Assembly (NCBI RefSeq): GCF_004795035.1 | Contig: NZ_SSBK01000014.1 | Coordinates: 102,250-166,249, forward strand | Direction of reading: 5' to 3' | Source of the DNA: Streptomyces sp. A0958 | GTDB taxonomy: Bacteria; Actinomycetota; Actinomycetes; Streptomycetales; Streptomycetaceae | Length of the DNA: 64,000 nt | Shown: piece by piece, positions 8,361 through 16,537 of the stretch | Position numbering within the stretch: position 1 is the stretch's first letter | How the letters are laid out: each line of letters starts with the position of its first letter | Position numbers and translations under genes: made by a program | The notes under the pieces: generated by a model | The model's input: only the letters and a program-made list of their open reading frames with translations | Told to the model about the DNA's origin: nothing | The model's database searches: none

Positions 8361-8414
8361 CGGCGCACGCCAAACATTACCCCATGTCAGCGGCGCCCCA
8401 CGACCATCAGCGGG

Positions 8415-8906
8415 TCACTCGTGGATCTTCCACGGCATGACGATCCCGAACCTCCACACGTAGATCCCGACCAGCACCGCGATGATCACCAGGCCGGTCA
8501 CCGTGAGGATGATGTTGCGTCGCCGGACCTTGGGGTCGAGCGCCCGCTGGGCGGCCTCGGTGACCTTGCGCCGGGTCCAGCGCAGCACCAGCTGGGCCCA
8601 GACGAACTCGGTCGCCCAGATCGCCATGCCGCCGAAGATCACCAGCCAGCCGGGGCCCGGCAGCGGCAGCATGATGACGCCGGCCACCACCACGGCGAGG
8701 CCGACCACGAAGACGCCGACCTGCCAGCTCAGGTGCAGCGCTCTGGACGCCTTGATGAAGCCGGGCGCCCTGGAGCCGAGCGCCGGGTCCTCCTTGGTCA
8801 CTTCCGGTATGACGTCCCCCGTCGCACCGCGGGGCGCTTCCCCCGTAGCGGGAGCCGGTTCCGCCGCCGCGGCGGACCCGTCCCGCTCGTCACTCTCCGC
8901 ATTCAT
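8415..8906 (-). CDS. TIGR02611 / PGPGW family membrane protein
   Basis: The 163-aa protein contains the diagnostic LPLPGPGWLVIFGGMAI motif between two hydrophobic helices and a third helix near the C-terminus (IILTVTGLVIIAVLVGIYVW). The first ~45 residues are polar and low in complexity. The family is a conserved actinobacterial inner-membrane group of unknown function. It is divergent from ssgB, with about 190 bp between the start codons. Confidence 0.9.
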   Translation of the reverse strand: MNAESDERDGSAAAAEPAPATGEAPRGATGDVIPEVTKEDPALGSRAPGFIKASRALHLSWQVGVFVVGLAVVVAGVIMLPLPGPGWLVIFGGMAIWATEFVWAQLVLRWTRRKVTEAAQRALDPKVRRRNIILTVTGLVIIAVLVGIYVWRFGIVMPWKIHE

Positions 8907-9095
8907 GGGTTCAACCTACCGGACCGCCTTCCGTCACTGGAATGGCCGCATGACTCAAAGTTACACACCGCTGTACGAGCTACCTGAAGGATCACAAAAG
9001 GGTCAGAGGGGTTTACAACGCCACCGTAGGTGGCATGTCGATTTCGCCGACGTGCGAATCCCCGAGCGCACACTGAGCGAAAGGCCCTGGCGCTT
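8907..9095 (+). promoter_or_regulatory. Intergenic region with ssgB promoter area and small hairpin
   Basis: These 189 bp between divergent genes should hold both promoters. A perfect small hairpin, GCCACC-GTA-GGTGGC, lies at 9020-9034, about 60 bp before the ssgB start. In S. coelicolor ssgB is reported to depend on the stress/developmental sigma factor SigH; I could not find a convincing match to that consensus by eye. Confidence 0.4.
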
Positions 9096-9509
9096 ATGAA
9101 CACCACGGTCAGCTGCGAGCTGCACCTGCGCCTCGTTGTGTCGAGCGAGTCCTCACTGCCTGTACCCGCGGGCCTGCGGTATGACACGGCCGATCCGTAT
9201 GCCGTGCACGCCACCTTCCACACCGGAGCGGAGGAGACGGTCGAGTGGGTTTTCGCCCGTGACCTCCTTGCCGAGGGGCTGCACCGGCCCACCGGCACCG
9301 GAGACGTCCGCGTCTGGCCATCCCGTAGTCACGGCCAGGGCGTCGTCTGTATCGCGCTGAGCTCCCCAGAGGGCGAAGCACTGCTCGAGGCCCCGGCAAG
9401 GGCCCTGGAGTCGTTCCTGAAGAGGACCGACGCCGCGGTTCCGCCGGGCACCGAACACCGCCACTTCGACCTCGATACGGAGCTCTCACACATCCTGGCC
9501 GAGAGCTGA
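9096..9509 (+). CDS. ssgB: Sporulation-specific cell division regulator SsgB
   Basis: This 137-aa SsgA-like protein starts MNTTVSCELHLRLVV and ends DTELSHILAES, matching Streptomyces SsgB, which is nearly invariant across the genus. SsgB positions FtsZ at future septum sites in aerial hyphae, recruited with SsgA. The typical SALP core (GLRYDTADPYAVHATFH; EWVFARDLLAEGL; VRVWPS) is complete. The gene is monocistronic and followed by strong hairpins. Its presence is the clearest indication that the organism is a sporulating streptomycete. Confidence 0.97.
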   Translation: MNTTVSCELHLRLVVSSESSLPVPAGLRYDTADPYAVHATFHTGAEETVEWVFARDLLAEGLHRPTGTGDVRVWPSRSHGQGVVCIALSSPEGEALLEAPARALESFLKRTDAAVPPGTEHRHFDLDTELSHILAES

Positions 9510-9527
9510 GCCAGGCCGAGAGCTGCA

Positions 9528-9558
9528 CGACGCCGTCCGACTCGGGGAGACGGCGTCG
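9528..9558. terminator. 10-bp stem-loop terminator of ssgB
   Basis: CGACGCCGTC (9528-9537) pairs exactly with GACGGCGTCG (9549-9558) around an 11-nt loop, 18 bp after the ssgB stop. Confidence 0.8.
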
Positions 9559-9581
9559 CGCGGACAACCTCATACGGCTGG

Positions 9582-9632
9582 CACCGGCGCCGGTGATCAC
9601 GGAAGCCACCGTGGTGACCGGCGCCGGTGTGC
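9582..9632. repeat. Second, longer imperfect inverted repeat
   Basis: ACCGGCGCCGGTGATCACGG on the left pairs with the matching right arm ending 9632 apart from two mismatches, around a loop of about 8 nt. Each arm itself contains ACCGGCGCCGGT, a 12-bp palindrome. It may be a backup terminator after ssgB or an operator for the CGNR gene 150 bp downstream. Confidence 0.55.
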
Positions 9633-9780
9633 GCCGTCGCGCCCGGCGGCCCCGCCGAGGGCCCCGCACGCCCCCGTACGCTCCCCCACTCCCCCGTACA
9701 CCCCGGTGCGCCCCGGCCGAGCCAGTAGAGTCGAGCGGCATCGGCGGGCGCCCGCCCGCCGGAGGCCAGGGAGCGAAAGC

Positions 9781-10356
9781 GTGCTGATCCCTCACGACAC
9801 CCGGATCGCCCTCGACACGGTGGTCGATCTGGTGAATACCGCGCCGGAGAGCGAGCCGGAAGGGGGCGGGGCACCGGCCGACGGGCTCGGCGACACCGCG
9901 GCGCTCCACGCGTTCGCCGCGCGCCACCGGGTGAGCGGGGTCGGCGAGCTCGACGAGAAGGACCTGCGGGCCGTGCACGACGTACGCGCCCGGTTCGCCG
10001 AGGTCTTCGCCGCGCCGAACGCCCGGACCGCCGCCGCCCTCGTGAACGCCCTGGTCGCCGCCGCGGGCACCACGCCGCAGCTCAGTAACCACGACGGCTA
10101 CGACTGGCACGTGCACTACTTCTCGCCGGACGCCTCGCTCGCCGACCACCTGGCGGCCGACTGCGGCATGGCCCTCGCCTTCATCATCGTGGCGGGCGAG
10201 ACGGAGCGGCTGCGGCGGTGCGAGGCGCCGGACTGCCGGCACGCCTTCGTCGACCTCTCGCGCAACCGCTCCCGCCGCTACTGCTCCAGCCGCACCTGCG
10301 GTAACCGCCTGCACGTGGCGGCGTACCGGGCGCGCCGCAGGGAAGCGGCCGGCTGA
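9781..10356 (+). CDS. CGNR zinc finger domain protein (putative transcription factor)
   Basis: The 191-aa protein ends with the CGNR signature: CEAPDCRHAFVD, then a basic stretch and YCSSRTCGNR, providing four metal-binding cysteines and a basic tail. The N-terminal ~130 residues form the ABATE-like domain (DTVVDLVNT; LDEKDLRAVHDVRARF) that usually accompanies it and may sense a small ligand. GTG at 9781 follows GGGAGCGAAA. Target genes are unknown. Confidence 0.9.
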   Translation: MLIPHDTRIALDTVVDLVNTAPESEPEGGGAPADGLGDTAALHAFAARHRVSGVGELDEKDLRAVHDVRARFAEVFAAPNARTAAALVNALVAAAGTTPQLSNHDGYDWHVHYFSPDASLADHLAADCGMALAFIIVAGETERLRRCEAPDCRHAFVDLSRNRSRRYCSSRTCGNRLHVAAYRARRREAAG

Positions 10357-10360
10357 CCGT

Positions 10361-10515
10361 TCACAGCACGAAGAGATCGTGCAACGCGGCCATCAGCAGC
10401 AGGCTGCCGATGACCGTGAGGAAGATCATCAGAGGGGGCTGGGAAAGCGCGAAGAGACAGCCGCGCGGCTCTTCGCCAGGGGGTGCGGGGGCATCGCCCC
10501 GAGAGGTGTCCACCA
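10361..10515 (-). CDS. Small single-pass membrane protein, 51 aa
   Basis: From ATG 10515 the product is MVDTSRGDAPAPP..., a short polar start followed by one long hydrophobic helix (PPLMIFLTVIGSLLLMAAL) and a short tail. Its stop lies 4 bp beyond the CGNR gene stop on the opposite strand. No strong ribosome site is visible; an in-frame ATG at 10585 would extend it. Function unknown, but composition and codon use look genuine. Confidence 0.6.
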
Positions 10516-10685
10516 TTTCGGGACGATCATGACTCAGTTTAGGCCATGCCGCGTACCAACATGCCTTTTCGTCACGGGAGTTCACCCGTCACGGGGGCGG
10601 TCGTAATCGCTCCGGCGTCCGATCGCCCAGTAAATTTTCGGGACTCTTCCCGCACCCTCCCGCTCCCCCTGCCGAACCCGCCGGA

Positions 10686-11657
10686 TCAGGCCAGGTCGCG
10701 CAGCATCCGCAGCTGGGCCTGGCGGTGGACCGTGGTGCCGCCCTCGTGGCCGTTCCAGGGGTAGACCTCGATCTCCTTGGGCCCCGCCCAGTGGTTGTAG
10801 GCGGCGAAGACCGTGGAGGGCGGGCAGATGGGGTCCATCAGGGCGACCGAGTAGAGGGCGGGCACGGTCGCCCGGGCGGCGAAGCTGACGCCGTCGAAGT
10901 ACGACAGGGTCCGGAAGACCTGGGCTTCCGCGCCGTGCTGGGTGGCCAGGAAGCGGACGATCTCCTGGTACGGGTCCTTGTCGGTGATCTCGACGGCCCG
11001 GCGGTAGTGCGTCAGGAACGGTACGTCGACGAACGCGGCCTTGACGTGCGGGCTGAGGGCCGCCACGGCCTGGGCGATGCCGCCGCCCTGGCTGGCGCCG
11101 TTCACGACGATGCGGGCGGGGTCGACGGACGGGTGGCTGCGGGCGACCTCGACGGCGCGGACCGCGTCGGTGAAGACCCGGCGGTAGTAGTAGGTCTCGG
11201 GGTCGAGGATGCCGTTGGTCATGAACCCGGGCGACTGCGGGTTGGCGGCACCGTACGGGTCGGGGGTGGAGCCCGCCGAGTGGTGGTTGACCGCGCCCTG
11301 GCCCCGGGTGTCCACGAGCAGCGTGGCCCAGCCGGCGGCGGGCCACACCAGGTGGTCGAGCGGGAGTCCGCGCCCGCCGCCGTAGCCGAGGTAGTGGACG
11401 ACGGTCGGCAGGGGGCCGTCGGCGCCGGCGGGCACGTTCAGCCAGGCGGATATGCGGTGGCCGCCCCAGCCGGCGAACGACACGTCGTAGGAGTCGACCG
11501 CGGTCAACGCGGCGTCGTAGGGCGTGAACGCGGCGTCGAGCGGGTGGGCCGCGGCCTCGTCGAGGGTGCGCTGCCAGAACGCGTCGAAGTCCTCCGGCTC
11601 ATCGAGGGCGGGGCGGTAGGTGCGCAGCTGGTCCAGGGGCAGGTCGAACAAGGCCAT
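10686..11657 (-). CDS. Acetylxylan esterase / cephalosporin-C deacetylase family (CE7)
   Basis: The 323-aa alpha/beta hydrolase has the three CE7 signatures in order: RGQ (DTRGQG, near residue 117), the nucleophile elbow GASQGG (near 180), and the charge relay Asp in LMDPICPPST with His in NGHEGG near the C-terminus. Such enzymes remove acetyl groups from xylo-oligosaccharides and sometimes cephalosporin C. There is no signal peptide, so it is cytoplasmic and probably acts on imported oligosaccharides. ATG 11657 is chosen to give the standard N-terminus MALFDLPLDQLRTYRP. A LacI-type palindrome about 270 bp upstream suggests sugar-responsive repression. Confidence 0.93.
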   Translation of the reverse strand: MALFDLPLDQLRTYRPALDEPEDFDAFWQRTLDEAAAHPLDAAFTPYDAALTAVDSYDVSFAGWGGHRISAWLNVPAGADGPLPTVVHYLGYGGGRGLPLDHLVWPAAGWATLLVDTRGQGAVNHHSAGSTPDPYGAANPQSPGFMTNGILDPETYYYRRVFTDAVRAVEVARSHPSVDPARIVVNGASQGGGIAQAVAALSPHVKAAFVDVPFLTHYRRAVEITDKDPYQEIVRFLATQHGAEAQVFRTLSYFDGVSFAARATVPALYSVALMDPICPPSTVFAAYNHWAGPKEIEVYPWNGHEGGTTVHRQAQLRMLRDLA

Positions 11658-11950
11658 GGCTTCTCCGTTTCGGGCATGCGGAAGGAAAGGGCAGGTTGGT
11701 GCGGTACAGGAGGTCCGGGGCCGCGAGCCGGGCTCAGCGGGGCGTGGGACCGCAGGCGCGTACGGGGCGTTCGGGCGGGAGCGCCACGCCCCGGCGCTCG
11801 TGGTCGCCGCCGCCGTCGTACGCCACGCGTCCCGCCCCCTGGTGCCGTGGGGCCTGAACGGACCGGTCCACAGCACATCGGGACGTTATGCGGCCTCGCG
11901 GGGCAGGGTCAAAGGATCTTAGTGAATCGATTCACCGGGTGAGAGAGCGT
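11658..11950 (-). other. Upstream region of the esterase without a recognisable gene
   Basis: About 290 bp. Open frames here are arginine/proline-rich shadows without ribosome sites. The only clear element is the palindrome at 11922-11935. Confidence 0.5.
11922..11935. promoter_or_regulatory. LacI-family-like operator palindrome
   Basis: GTGAATCGATTCAC is a perfect 14-bp palindrome with the central CG typical of LacI-family operators. It stands out as an A/T-containing island in GC-rich DNA upstream of the CE7 esterase. No LacI gene is present in the window, so the regulator would act in trans. Confidence 0.55.
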
Positions 11951-11979
11951 GAGCCCCGCCGCGTGGCGCGGCGGGGCTC
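11951..11979. terminator. 13-bp stem, 3-nt loop terminator
   Basis: GAGCCCCGCCGCG (11951-11963), loop TGG, CGCGGCGGGGCTC (11967-11979): an exact stem. It lies about 75 bp beyond the stop of the next minus-strand gene and probably terminates it. Confidence 0.8.
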
Positions 11980-12054
11980 ACGGGACTCACGGGAAGAGGC
12001 GGCTCCTGGCATCAGACGCCGCCGTGCCGGACGCCGTGCTTCGGACGCCGTGCT

Positions 12055-12516
12055 TCAGATGCCGTGCTTCTTCAGGATGGCCTCGATGTCGCTGAAGTCC
12101 TCGCCCGCTCCGGCCGAGGAGGACTGCTTGTCCGGCTTGCGCCGCGAGCGCGCGGTGTCGGCCGAGGAGCCGGCGCCCAGCGAGGGGGCCGATGCGGCCG
12201 GGGCCACGGCCTCGCCCTGCGCGGCCCGGGCGGCCGCCTTGCGTTCCTTGCGGCTGCCGCCGCCCCGGCGTTCGATCGCCCGGGTGATCATGAACAGCAG
12301 CCAGGCCAGCCCCAGCACGCCGAAGCCCAGCCAGACGCTCGGCTTGAAGGCGATGTCCGACAGCCACTTCACGACACCCGTCAGCACCAGCCCGACCGGC
12401 ACCAGCGCATAGGCGGCGATCCTCGTCGCGGTGAGGAACCGCTTGCGGTAGGCGGTGACGGCGGCGATGCCCAGGCCCGCCGCGGACGCCGCGGAACAAA
12501 TGGTCTCGGCAAGCAT
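12055..12516 (-). CDS. Membrane protein with charged tail, 153 aa
   Basis: Starting at ATG 12516, preceded by CTGGAGGCACG, the protein has three hydrophobic segments (ICSAASAAGLGIAAVTAY; AAYALVPVGLVLTGVVKWL; VWLGFGVLGLAWLLFMI). It then has a long basic/Ala/Ser-rich cytoplasmic tail ending FSDIEAILKKHGI. I do not recognise a function. The short conserved-looking helix at the very C-terminus may be a docking motif. ATG at 12558 is an upstream in-frame alternative with a poorer ribosome site. Confidence 0.8.
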   Translation of the reverse strand: MLAETICSAASAAGLGIAAVTAYRKRFLTATRIAAYALVPVGLVLTGVVKWLSDIAFKPSVWLGFGVLGLAWLLFMITRAIERRGGGSRKERKAAARAAQGEAVAPAASAPSLGAGSSADTARSRRKPDKQSSSAGAGEDFSDIEAILKKHGI

Positions 12517-12672
12517 CGTGCCTCCAGGCGCAGGGGAAACGTCCCTTCCATCCTGCACCGTCCACCGGGCGGGCGGCCACGCCCCGGGCCCACATCAGGG
12601 AGATCTCAGGGGCCGGAGTCCTCCCCAGGTGCCGGGCGGCTGCCGCGCGGCGCACCCTGCGAGACTGGCCCC

Positions 12673-13188
12673 ATGAGCGATTCCTCCTCCGCGGCACCGG
12701 TCGTCCTCGACATCTGGTGCGAACTCGAGTGCCCCGACTGCCACCACGCCCTCACCGATGTGCACGCCCTGCGGGCCCGGTACGGGGACCGGATCGAGGT
12801 ACGGCTGCGGCACTTCCCCCTGGAGAAGCACCGGCACGCGTACGCCGCGGCCCAGGCCGCCGAGGAGGCCGTGGCCCAGGGCGGCGGTTGGCCGTACATC
12901 GAGGCGGTCCTCGCGCGCACCGCCGACCTCTCGGCCACCGGCGAGAAGCTGCTGATCGAGGTGGCCCGGGAACTGGGTCTGGAGGCCGAGGAGTTCGACA
13001 CCGCGCTGATCGACGGCCGTCACACGCTGATCGTCGACGCGGACCAGGCCGAGGGCAAGGCGATCGGGGTGACCGGCACGCCGACGTACGTGATCGGCGG
13101 GGAGCGCCTCGACGGCGGCAAGAGCCAGGAAGGGCTGCGCGAGCGGATCGAGGAGATCGCCGACCGGCTGCTCGCCGAGCAGGGCTGA
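12673..13188 (+). CDS. DsbA/FrnE-like thioredoxin-fold protein
   Basis: The 171-aa cytoplasmic protein shows CELECPDCHHAL near residue 16, a CxxC redox pair CPDC at the start of the thioredoxin fold. A helical insertion follows (AAAQAAEEAVAQGGGWPYI), then the cis-Pro loop TGTPTYVIGG near residue 138. This order is that of DsbA-family oxidoreductases. No signal peptide is present, so it acts inside the cell, probably with mycothiol or thioredoxin systems. Substrate unknown. Confidence 0.9.
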   Translation: MSDSSSAAPVVLDIWCELECPDCHHALTDVHALRARYGDRIEVRLRHFPLEKHRHAYAAAQAAEEAVAQGGGWPYIEAVLARTADLSATGEKLLIEVARELGLEAEEFDTALIDGRHTLIVDADQAEGKAIGVTGTPTYVIGGERLDGGKSQEGLRERIEEIADRLLAEQG

Positions 13189-13220
13189 GTGCCGGGGGTC
13201 CCAGGGGGCGTCGGGCCGGG

Positions 13221-14057
13221 TTACAGCGGTTTGGCCAGGTTGTACTGGGTCGGCTCGTAGCCCAGCGACTCGTACAGCCGCAGCGCCGGGGTGTTGGCCG
13301 TGACGACATGGAGGCCTAGCTTCCGCTCGCCCGCCGCCAGGGCGATCCGCTCGGCCCGGAGCATCAGGGCCCGCCCGTAGCCGTACCCCCGGAACCGCTC
13401 GTGCACCTCCACGTCGAACACGTAGCCGACCCGCAGACCGGGGTGCATCTCGAACGGCGCCACCCAGACGTGCCCCACCGCTTCGCCCTCGTGGATCAGG
13501 TACTCCAGCCGCACCCCCTCGGTGGCGAGGCCGTCGGGCAGGTGCCGGATGTGGGAGGTGCGGGCCGCCTGCAGCGCCGCCTCCGGCGGGAAGCCGCGGC
13601 TCACCAGGCTCTGTGCGTACGAGGCGATCGCCCCGCGCTCCCAGGCGGTGAACTCCTCCGGCGTCATCGGGCGCGCGGTGAGCCCGTCCGCCGGGGCCGG
13701 CGGCTGCTCGGGCAGCGTCTTGACCATGTTCCGGCTGCGCTCGGTGTAACCGAGTGCGGCGGCCAGCCGCTGCCCGGCGGTGTTGTCGGCGGCCACCTCC
13801 GTGCTCGCCTGGCGGCAGCCCCAGCCGCGCAGGACTTCCTCGGCGGCCAGCGCCGCGATGGTGCCCCTGCCGCGCCTGCGGACGGCCTCGTCGATCCGCA
13901 GGGCGCTCAGCAGGCCCGTCGCTCCGGCCGTCCCCGGCTCGACGGCGAGCGCGACGGAACCGACGGGGCGGCCGTTGTCGCAGACGTCGTACGTGCGCCG
14001 CTGTGCGCCGTCGGCGCCTGACTGGATCGGCCCGGTCGGCCGCAGTGTCGTCGTCAT
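13221..14057 (-). CDS. Protein with two GNAT acetyltransferase domains
   Basis: This 278-aa protein has two acetyl-CoA-binding halves. The N-terminal half shows RIDEAVRRRGRGTIAALAAE (motif A with RxxGxG) and ends LAAALGYTERS. The C-terminal half shows VHERFRGYGYGRALM and ends YESLGYEPTQYN. The second half has the better conserved Q/RxxGxG/A loop and is the likelier catalytic domain. ATG 14057 gives MTTTLRPTGPIQ; an ATG 12 codons upstream is less likely. It is not operonic with pabC (75-bp gap). Substrate unknown; MshD is a double-GNAT precedent in actinobacteria, but I see no specific basis for that assignment. Confidence 0.88.
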   Translation of the reverse strand: MTTTLRPTGPIQSGADGAQRRTYDVCDNGRPVGSVALAVEPGTAGATGLLSALRIDEAVRRRGRGTIAALAAEEVLRGWGCRQASTEVAADNTAGQRLAAALGYTERSRNMVKTLPEQPPAPADGLTARPMTPEEFTAWERGAIASYAQSLVSRGFPPEAALQAARTSHIRHLPDGLATEGVRLEYLIHEGEAVGHVWVAPFEMHPGLRVGYVFDVEVHERFRGYGYGRALMLRAERIALAAGERKLGLHVVTANTPALRLYESLGYEPTQYNLAKPL

Positions 14058-14132
14058 CAGAGGTTTTTTATCCCCTGCGCACGGGCCCGTCACCCGTTTT
14101 TCCGCCCACGGACCGGTCGGCGGGCGCCGCCG

Positions 14133-14954
14133 TCACGGGTCGAGGTCGTCCGCGGCCCGCTCGTCGAAGACGCGCATCGCCTTGGCGGTCACCGGCCCGG
14201 GCGCACCCGGCAGTTCGCGGCCGTCGACCCGGTGGACGGCCTGGACGTCGCGCAGGGTGGAGGTCAGGAAGATCTCCTCGGCCCGGTCCAGGACGTCGAA
14301 CGGCAGGTCGGTCTCCTGCGCCCCGGTCCACTCCACCGCCAGCGCCCGGGTGATCCCGGCCAGGCAGCCGGAGGCGACGGGCGGAGTGTGGAGTTGCCCG
14401 TCCAGGACGACGAAGACGTTCGAACCGGTGCCCTCGCAGAGCCGGTCGGCGGTGTTGGCGAACAGGGCCTCGGACGCGCCCTGCTCGTGGGCGCGGGCGA
14501 GGGCGACGACGTTCTCCGCGTACGAGGTGGTCTTGAGGCCGGTGACTGCGCCGCGTTCGTTACGCGTCCACGGCACGGTGACGACCGCCGTGGTGTCGGG
14601 GCGGCGCTTCACCTCGCCGAGGGCGACGAAGAGGCCGGGGCCGTCGTTGCCCCGGTCGGAGCCGAGGGGCGAGACACCGCCGGTGAAGGTGATGCGCAGC
14701 CGGCCCAGCGCCACCGGGTTGGCCTCGATGACGGCGGTGCAGGCGCGGCGCACCTCGTCCAGGTCGGGGGCGGGGAGGCCGAGGCCCCGGGCGGAGCGGG
14801 TCAGGCGGTCCAGGTGCCGGGTGAGGGCGAAGGGCCGGCCCTGGGAGACCCGGAGCGTCTCGAAGACGCCGTCGCCGACGGTGAGCCCGTGGTCGAGCAC
14901 GGACAGCCGGGCGTCGTCGGCAGGGTGCAGCTCGCCGTTGACCCAGATCCTCAT
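14133..14954 (-). CDS. pabC: Aminodeoxychorismate lyase / class IV aminotransferase
   Basis: The 273-aa PLP fold-type IV protein begins MRIWVNGELHPADDARLSV, as PabC/IlvE-like enzymes do. It contains DHGLTVGDGVFETLRV, the PLP lysine in GLKTTSYAENV and the phosphate loop EGTGSNVFVV. It overlaps the stop of the upstream chorismate-binding gene by 4 bp (ATGA), implying translational coupling. Together they make p-aminobenzoate for folate: the partner forms aminodeoxychorismate and this enzyme eliminates pyruvate. A D-amino acid or branched-chain transaminase is the alternative, but the context favours PabC. Confidence 0.88.
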   Translation of the reverse strand: MRIWVNGELHPADDARLSVLDHGLTVGDGVFETLRVSQGRPFALTRHLDRLTRSARGLGLPAPDLDEVRRACTAVIEANPVALGRLRITFTGGVSPLGSDRGNDGPGLFVALGEVKRRPDTTAVVTVPWTRNERGAVTGLKTTSYAENVVALARAHEQGASEALFANTADRLCEGTGSNVFVVLDGQLHTPPVASGCLAGITRALAVEWTGAQETDLPFDVLDRAEEIFLTSTLRDVQAVHRVDGRELPGAPGPVTAKAMRVFDERAADDLDP

Positions 14955-16006
14955 GGTGCGGTCCTTCCGGTCGCTTCGTATGAGCCCGACGCTACCGCGA
15001 GCAGCCGGGACGCCTTCAGTTCGGTCTCCGCCCATTCGCGTTCCGGATCGGAGCCCCAGGTGATGCCGGCCCCGGTGCCGAAGCGCAGGAGGGGGGTGGG
15101 GCCTGTGCGGTCGGTCCAGAAGGTGCGGATGCCGACGGCGAGCGAGGCGGTGGCGCGGTCGGCGTCCACCCAGCCGATGCCACCGCAGTACGGGCCGCGC
15201 GGGGCGGTCTCCAGTTCGCGGATGATCCGCAGCGCGCTGGACTTGGGGGCTCCGGTGACCGAGCCGGGCGGGAAGGCGGCGGCCAGGATCTCCGGCCAGC
15301 CGGCGCCTTCGGCGAGGCGGCCGCGCACGGTGGAGACGAGGTGGACGAGGCCGGGGTGCTTCTCGACGGCGCACAGGTCGGGGACGGTCACCGATCCGGT
15401 GGCGCAGACCCGGCCCAGGTCGTTGCGGACCAGGTCGACGATCATCACGTTCTCGGCGTGGTCCTTCTCCAGCAGGTCCGCCTCGGTGCGTCCGGTGCCC
15501 TTGATCGGCCCGGACTCGACCGTGCGGCCGTCCCTGCGCAGGAACAGTTCGGGCGAAGCGGTGGCGATCTCGACGCCGTGCGCCGGGAGCCGAATCGTTC
15601 CTGCGTAGGGGGCGGGGTTGCCGCGCGCCAGCAGAGCGGTGAGGGCGTCCACGTCCGCCCCGGCCGGGTCGGGCAGCGGGGCGCTCAGCACGCGGCAGAG
15701 GTTGGCCTGGTAGACCTCGCCGGTCGCGATGTACTCACGGATGCGCCGCACCCCCGCCGTGTACGCGGCGCGGTCGAGCGAGGAGGTCCAGTCGCCGGCC
15801 GCCGGGCCGCGCCAGGCGCCTGGCACCGGGGCGGGCACGTCGGCGGTGCGTACGGTGTCGAAGCGGGCGCAGAGGAAGGAGCCCTCGAAACCGGCGCAGA
15901 CGGCCCAGAAACCGGATGAGTCGAGGGCGGCGGGATCATTGGTCACATCCCGTAGACCGGAGGCGACGAGGCCGCCGAAGCGGGCCATGGGAGCGAGGTC
16001 GTGCAC
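14951..16006 (-). CDS. pabB: Aminodeoxychorismate synthase component I
   Basis: A chorismate-binding enzyme of 351 aa from GTG 16006 (MHDLAPMARFGG). Family signatures are clear: YQANLCRVL, SPELFLRRDGRTVESGPIKGT (catalytic Lys loop), ENVMIVDLVRNDLGRV, and PGSVTGAPK near the C-terminus. It aminates chorismate at C4 using ammonia from PabA; no pabA amidotransferase lies in the window. The protein is shorter than TrpE-like anthranilate synthases, supporting PabB. An upstream ATG at 16072 would extend into the tRNA promoter region and is unlikely. Confidence 0.88.
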   Translation of the reverse strand: MHDLAPMARFGGLVASGLRDVTNDPAALDSSGFWAVCAGFEGSFLCARFDTVRTADVPAPVPGAWRGPAAGDWTSSLDRAAYTAGVRRIREYIATGEVYQANLCRVLSAPLPDPAGADVDALTALLARGNPAPYAGTIRLPAHGVEIATASPELFLRRDGRTVESGPIKGTGRTEADLLEKDHAENVMIVDLVRNDLGRVCATGSVTVPDLCAVEKHPGLVHLVSTVRGRLAEGAGWPEILAAAFPPGSVTGAPKSSALRIIRELETAPRGPYCGGIGWVDADRATASLAVGIRTFWTDRTGPTPLLRFGTGAGITWGSDPEREWAETELKASRLLAVASGSYEATGRTAP

Positions 16007-16080
16007 GTCGGTGAGTCTAGGTCGGCGCTCGGTGACCTGCGCCGGGGCGGTGCACCTCAGCACGCTGCACAAACGCGTTT

Positions 16081-16108
16081 TTGTACTGGCCCCGGAATCC
16101 GCTAGAGT
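16081..16108 (+). promoter_or_regulatory. Predicted promoter of the tRNA operon
   Basis: TTGTAC (16081-16086) and TAGAGT (16103-16108) are spaced by 16 nt and lie about 43 bp before tRNA-Gly. The A/T-rich stretch just upstream (AAACGCGTTTTTG) supports a strong housekeeping promoter. Confidence 0.65.
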
Positions 16109-16150
16109 TCAACACGTCGCCGGGACACGCGAGTGAGCCGGAAACGACAA

Positions 16151-16223
16151 GCGGACGTAGCTCAGTTGGTAGAGCGCAACCTTGCCAAGGTTGAGGTCGC
16201 CAGTTCGAACCTGGTCGTCCGCT
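16151..16223 (+). tRNA. tRNA-Gly (anticodon GCC)
   Basis: 73-nt cloverleaf starting GCGGACGTAGCTCAG, anticodon GCC within CTTGCCAAG, T-arm GGTCGCCAGTTCGAACCTGG, acceptor end CGTCCGC. Reads GGC/GGU. Confidence 0.97.
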
Positions 16224-16260
16224 CGCAGAAGGTGGGGGGTCTTCCCGAGCCCCCACCCCT

Positions 16261-16331
16261 GGTGGAGTGGCCGAGAGGCGAGGCAACGGCCTGCAAAGCC
16301 GTCTACACGGGTTCAAATCCCGTCTCCACCT
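16261..16331 (+). tRNA. tRNA-Cys (anticodon GCA)
   Basis: 71 nt, starting GGTGGAGTGGCCGAG, anticodon GCA in CCTGCAAAG, T-arm GGGTTCAAATCCC, acceptor end CTCCACC. CCA follows directly at 16332-16334. Confidence 0.96.
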
Positions 16332-16335
16332 CCAA

Positions 16336-16407
16336 GGACGATTAGCTCAGCGGGAGAGCGCTTCCCTGACACGGAAGAGGTCACTGGTTCAATCCCAGTA
16401 TCGTCCA
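16336..16407 (+). tRNA. tRNA-Val (anticodon GAC), copy 1
   Basis: 72 nt with GGACGAT acceptor pairing with ATCGTCC, anticodon GAC in CCTGACACG, T-arm GGTTCAATCCC. It begins 4 bp after tRNA-Cys. No encoded CCA. Confidence 0.97.
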
Positions 16408-16443
16408 CTGATCCGCAAGGATCGGCGGTCCGCAAGGGCCCCC

Positions 16444-16515
16444 GCGCGATTAGCTCAGCGGGAGAGCGCTTCCCTGACACGGAAGAGGTCACTGGTTCAA
16501 TCCCAGTATCGCGCA
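16444..16515 (+). tRNA. tRNA-Val (anticodon GAC), copy 2
   Basis: Same body as copy 1 but with acceptor stem GCGCGAT/ATCGCGC instead of GGACGAT/ATCGTCC. CCA not encoded. Confidence 0.97.
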
Positions 16516-16537
16516 CGCAGTACACGCAGGGTCACCT

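Noticed and set aside
5785..8373. An 862-codon minus-strand frame under the membrane gene
   Set aside because: Arg/His/Gln-rich shadow of the 5668-8226 gene; contains the tRNA-Val sequence as apparent protein, which is not plausible.
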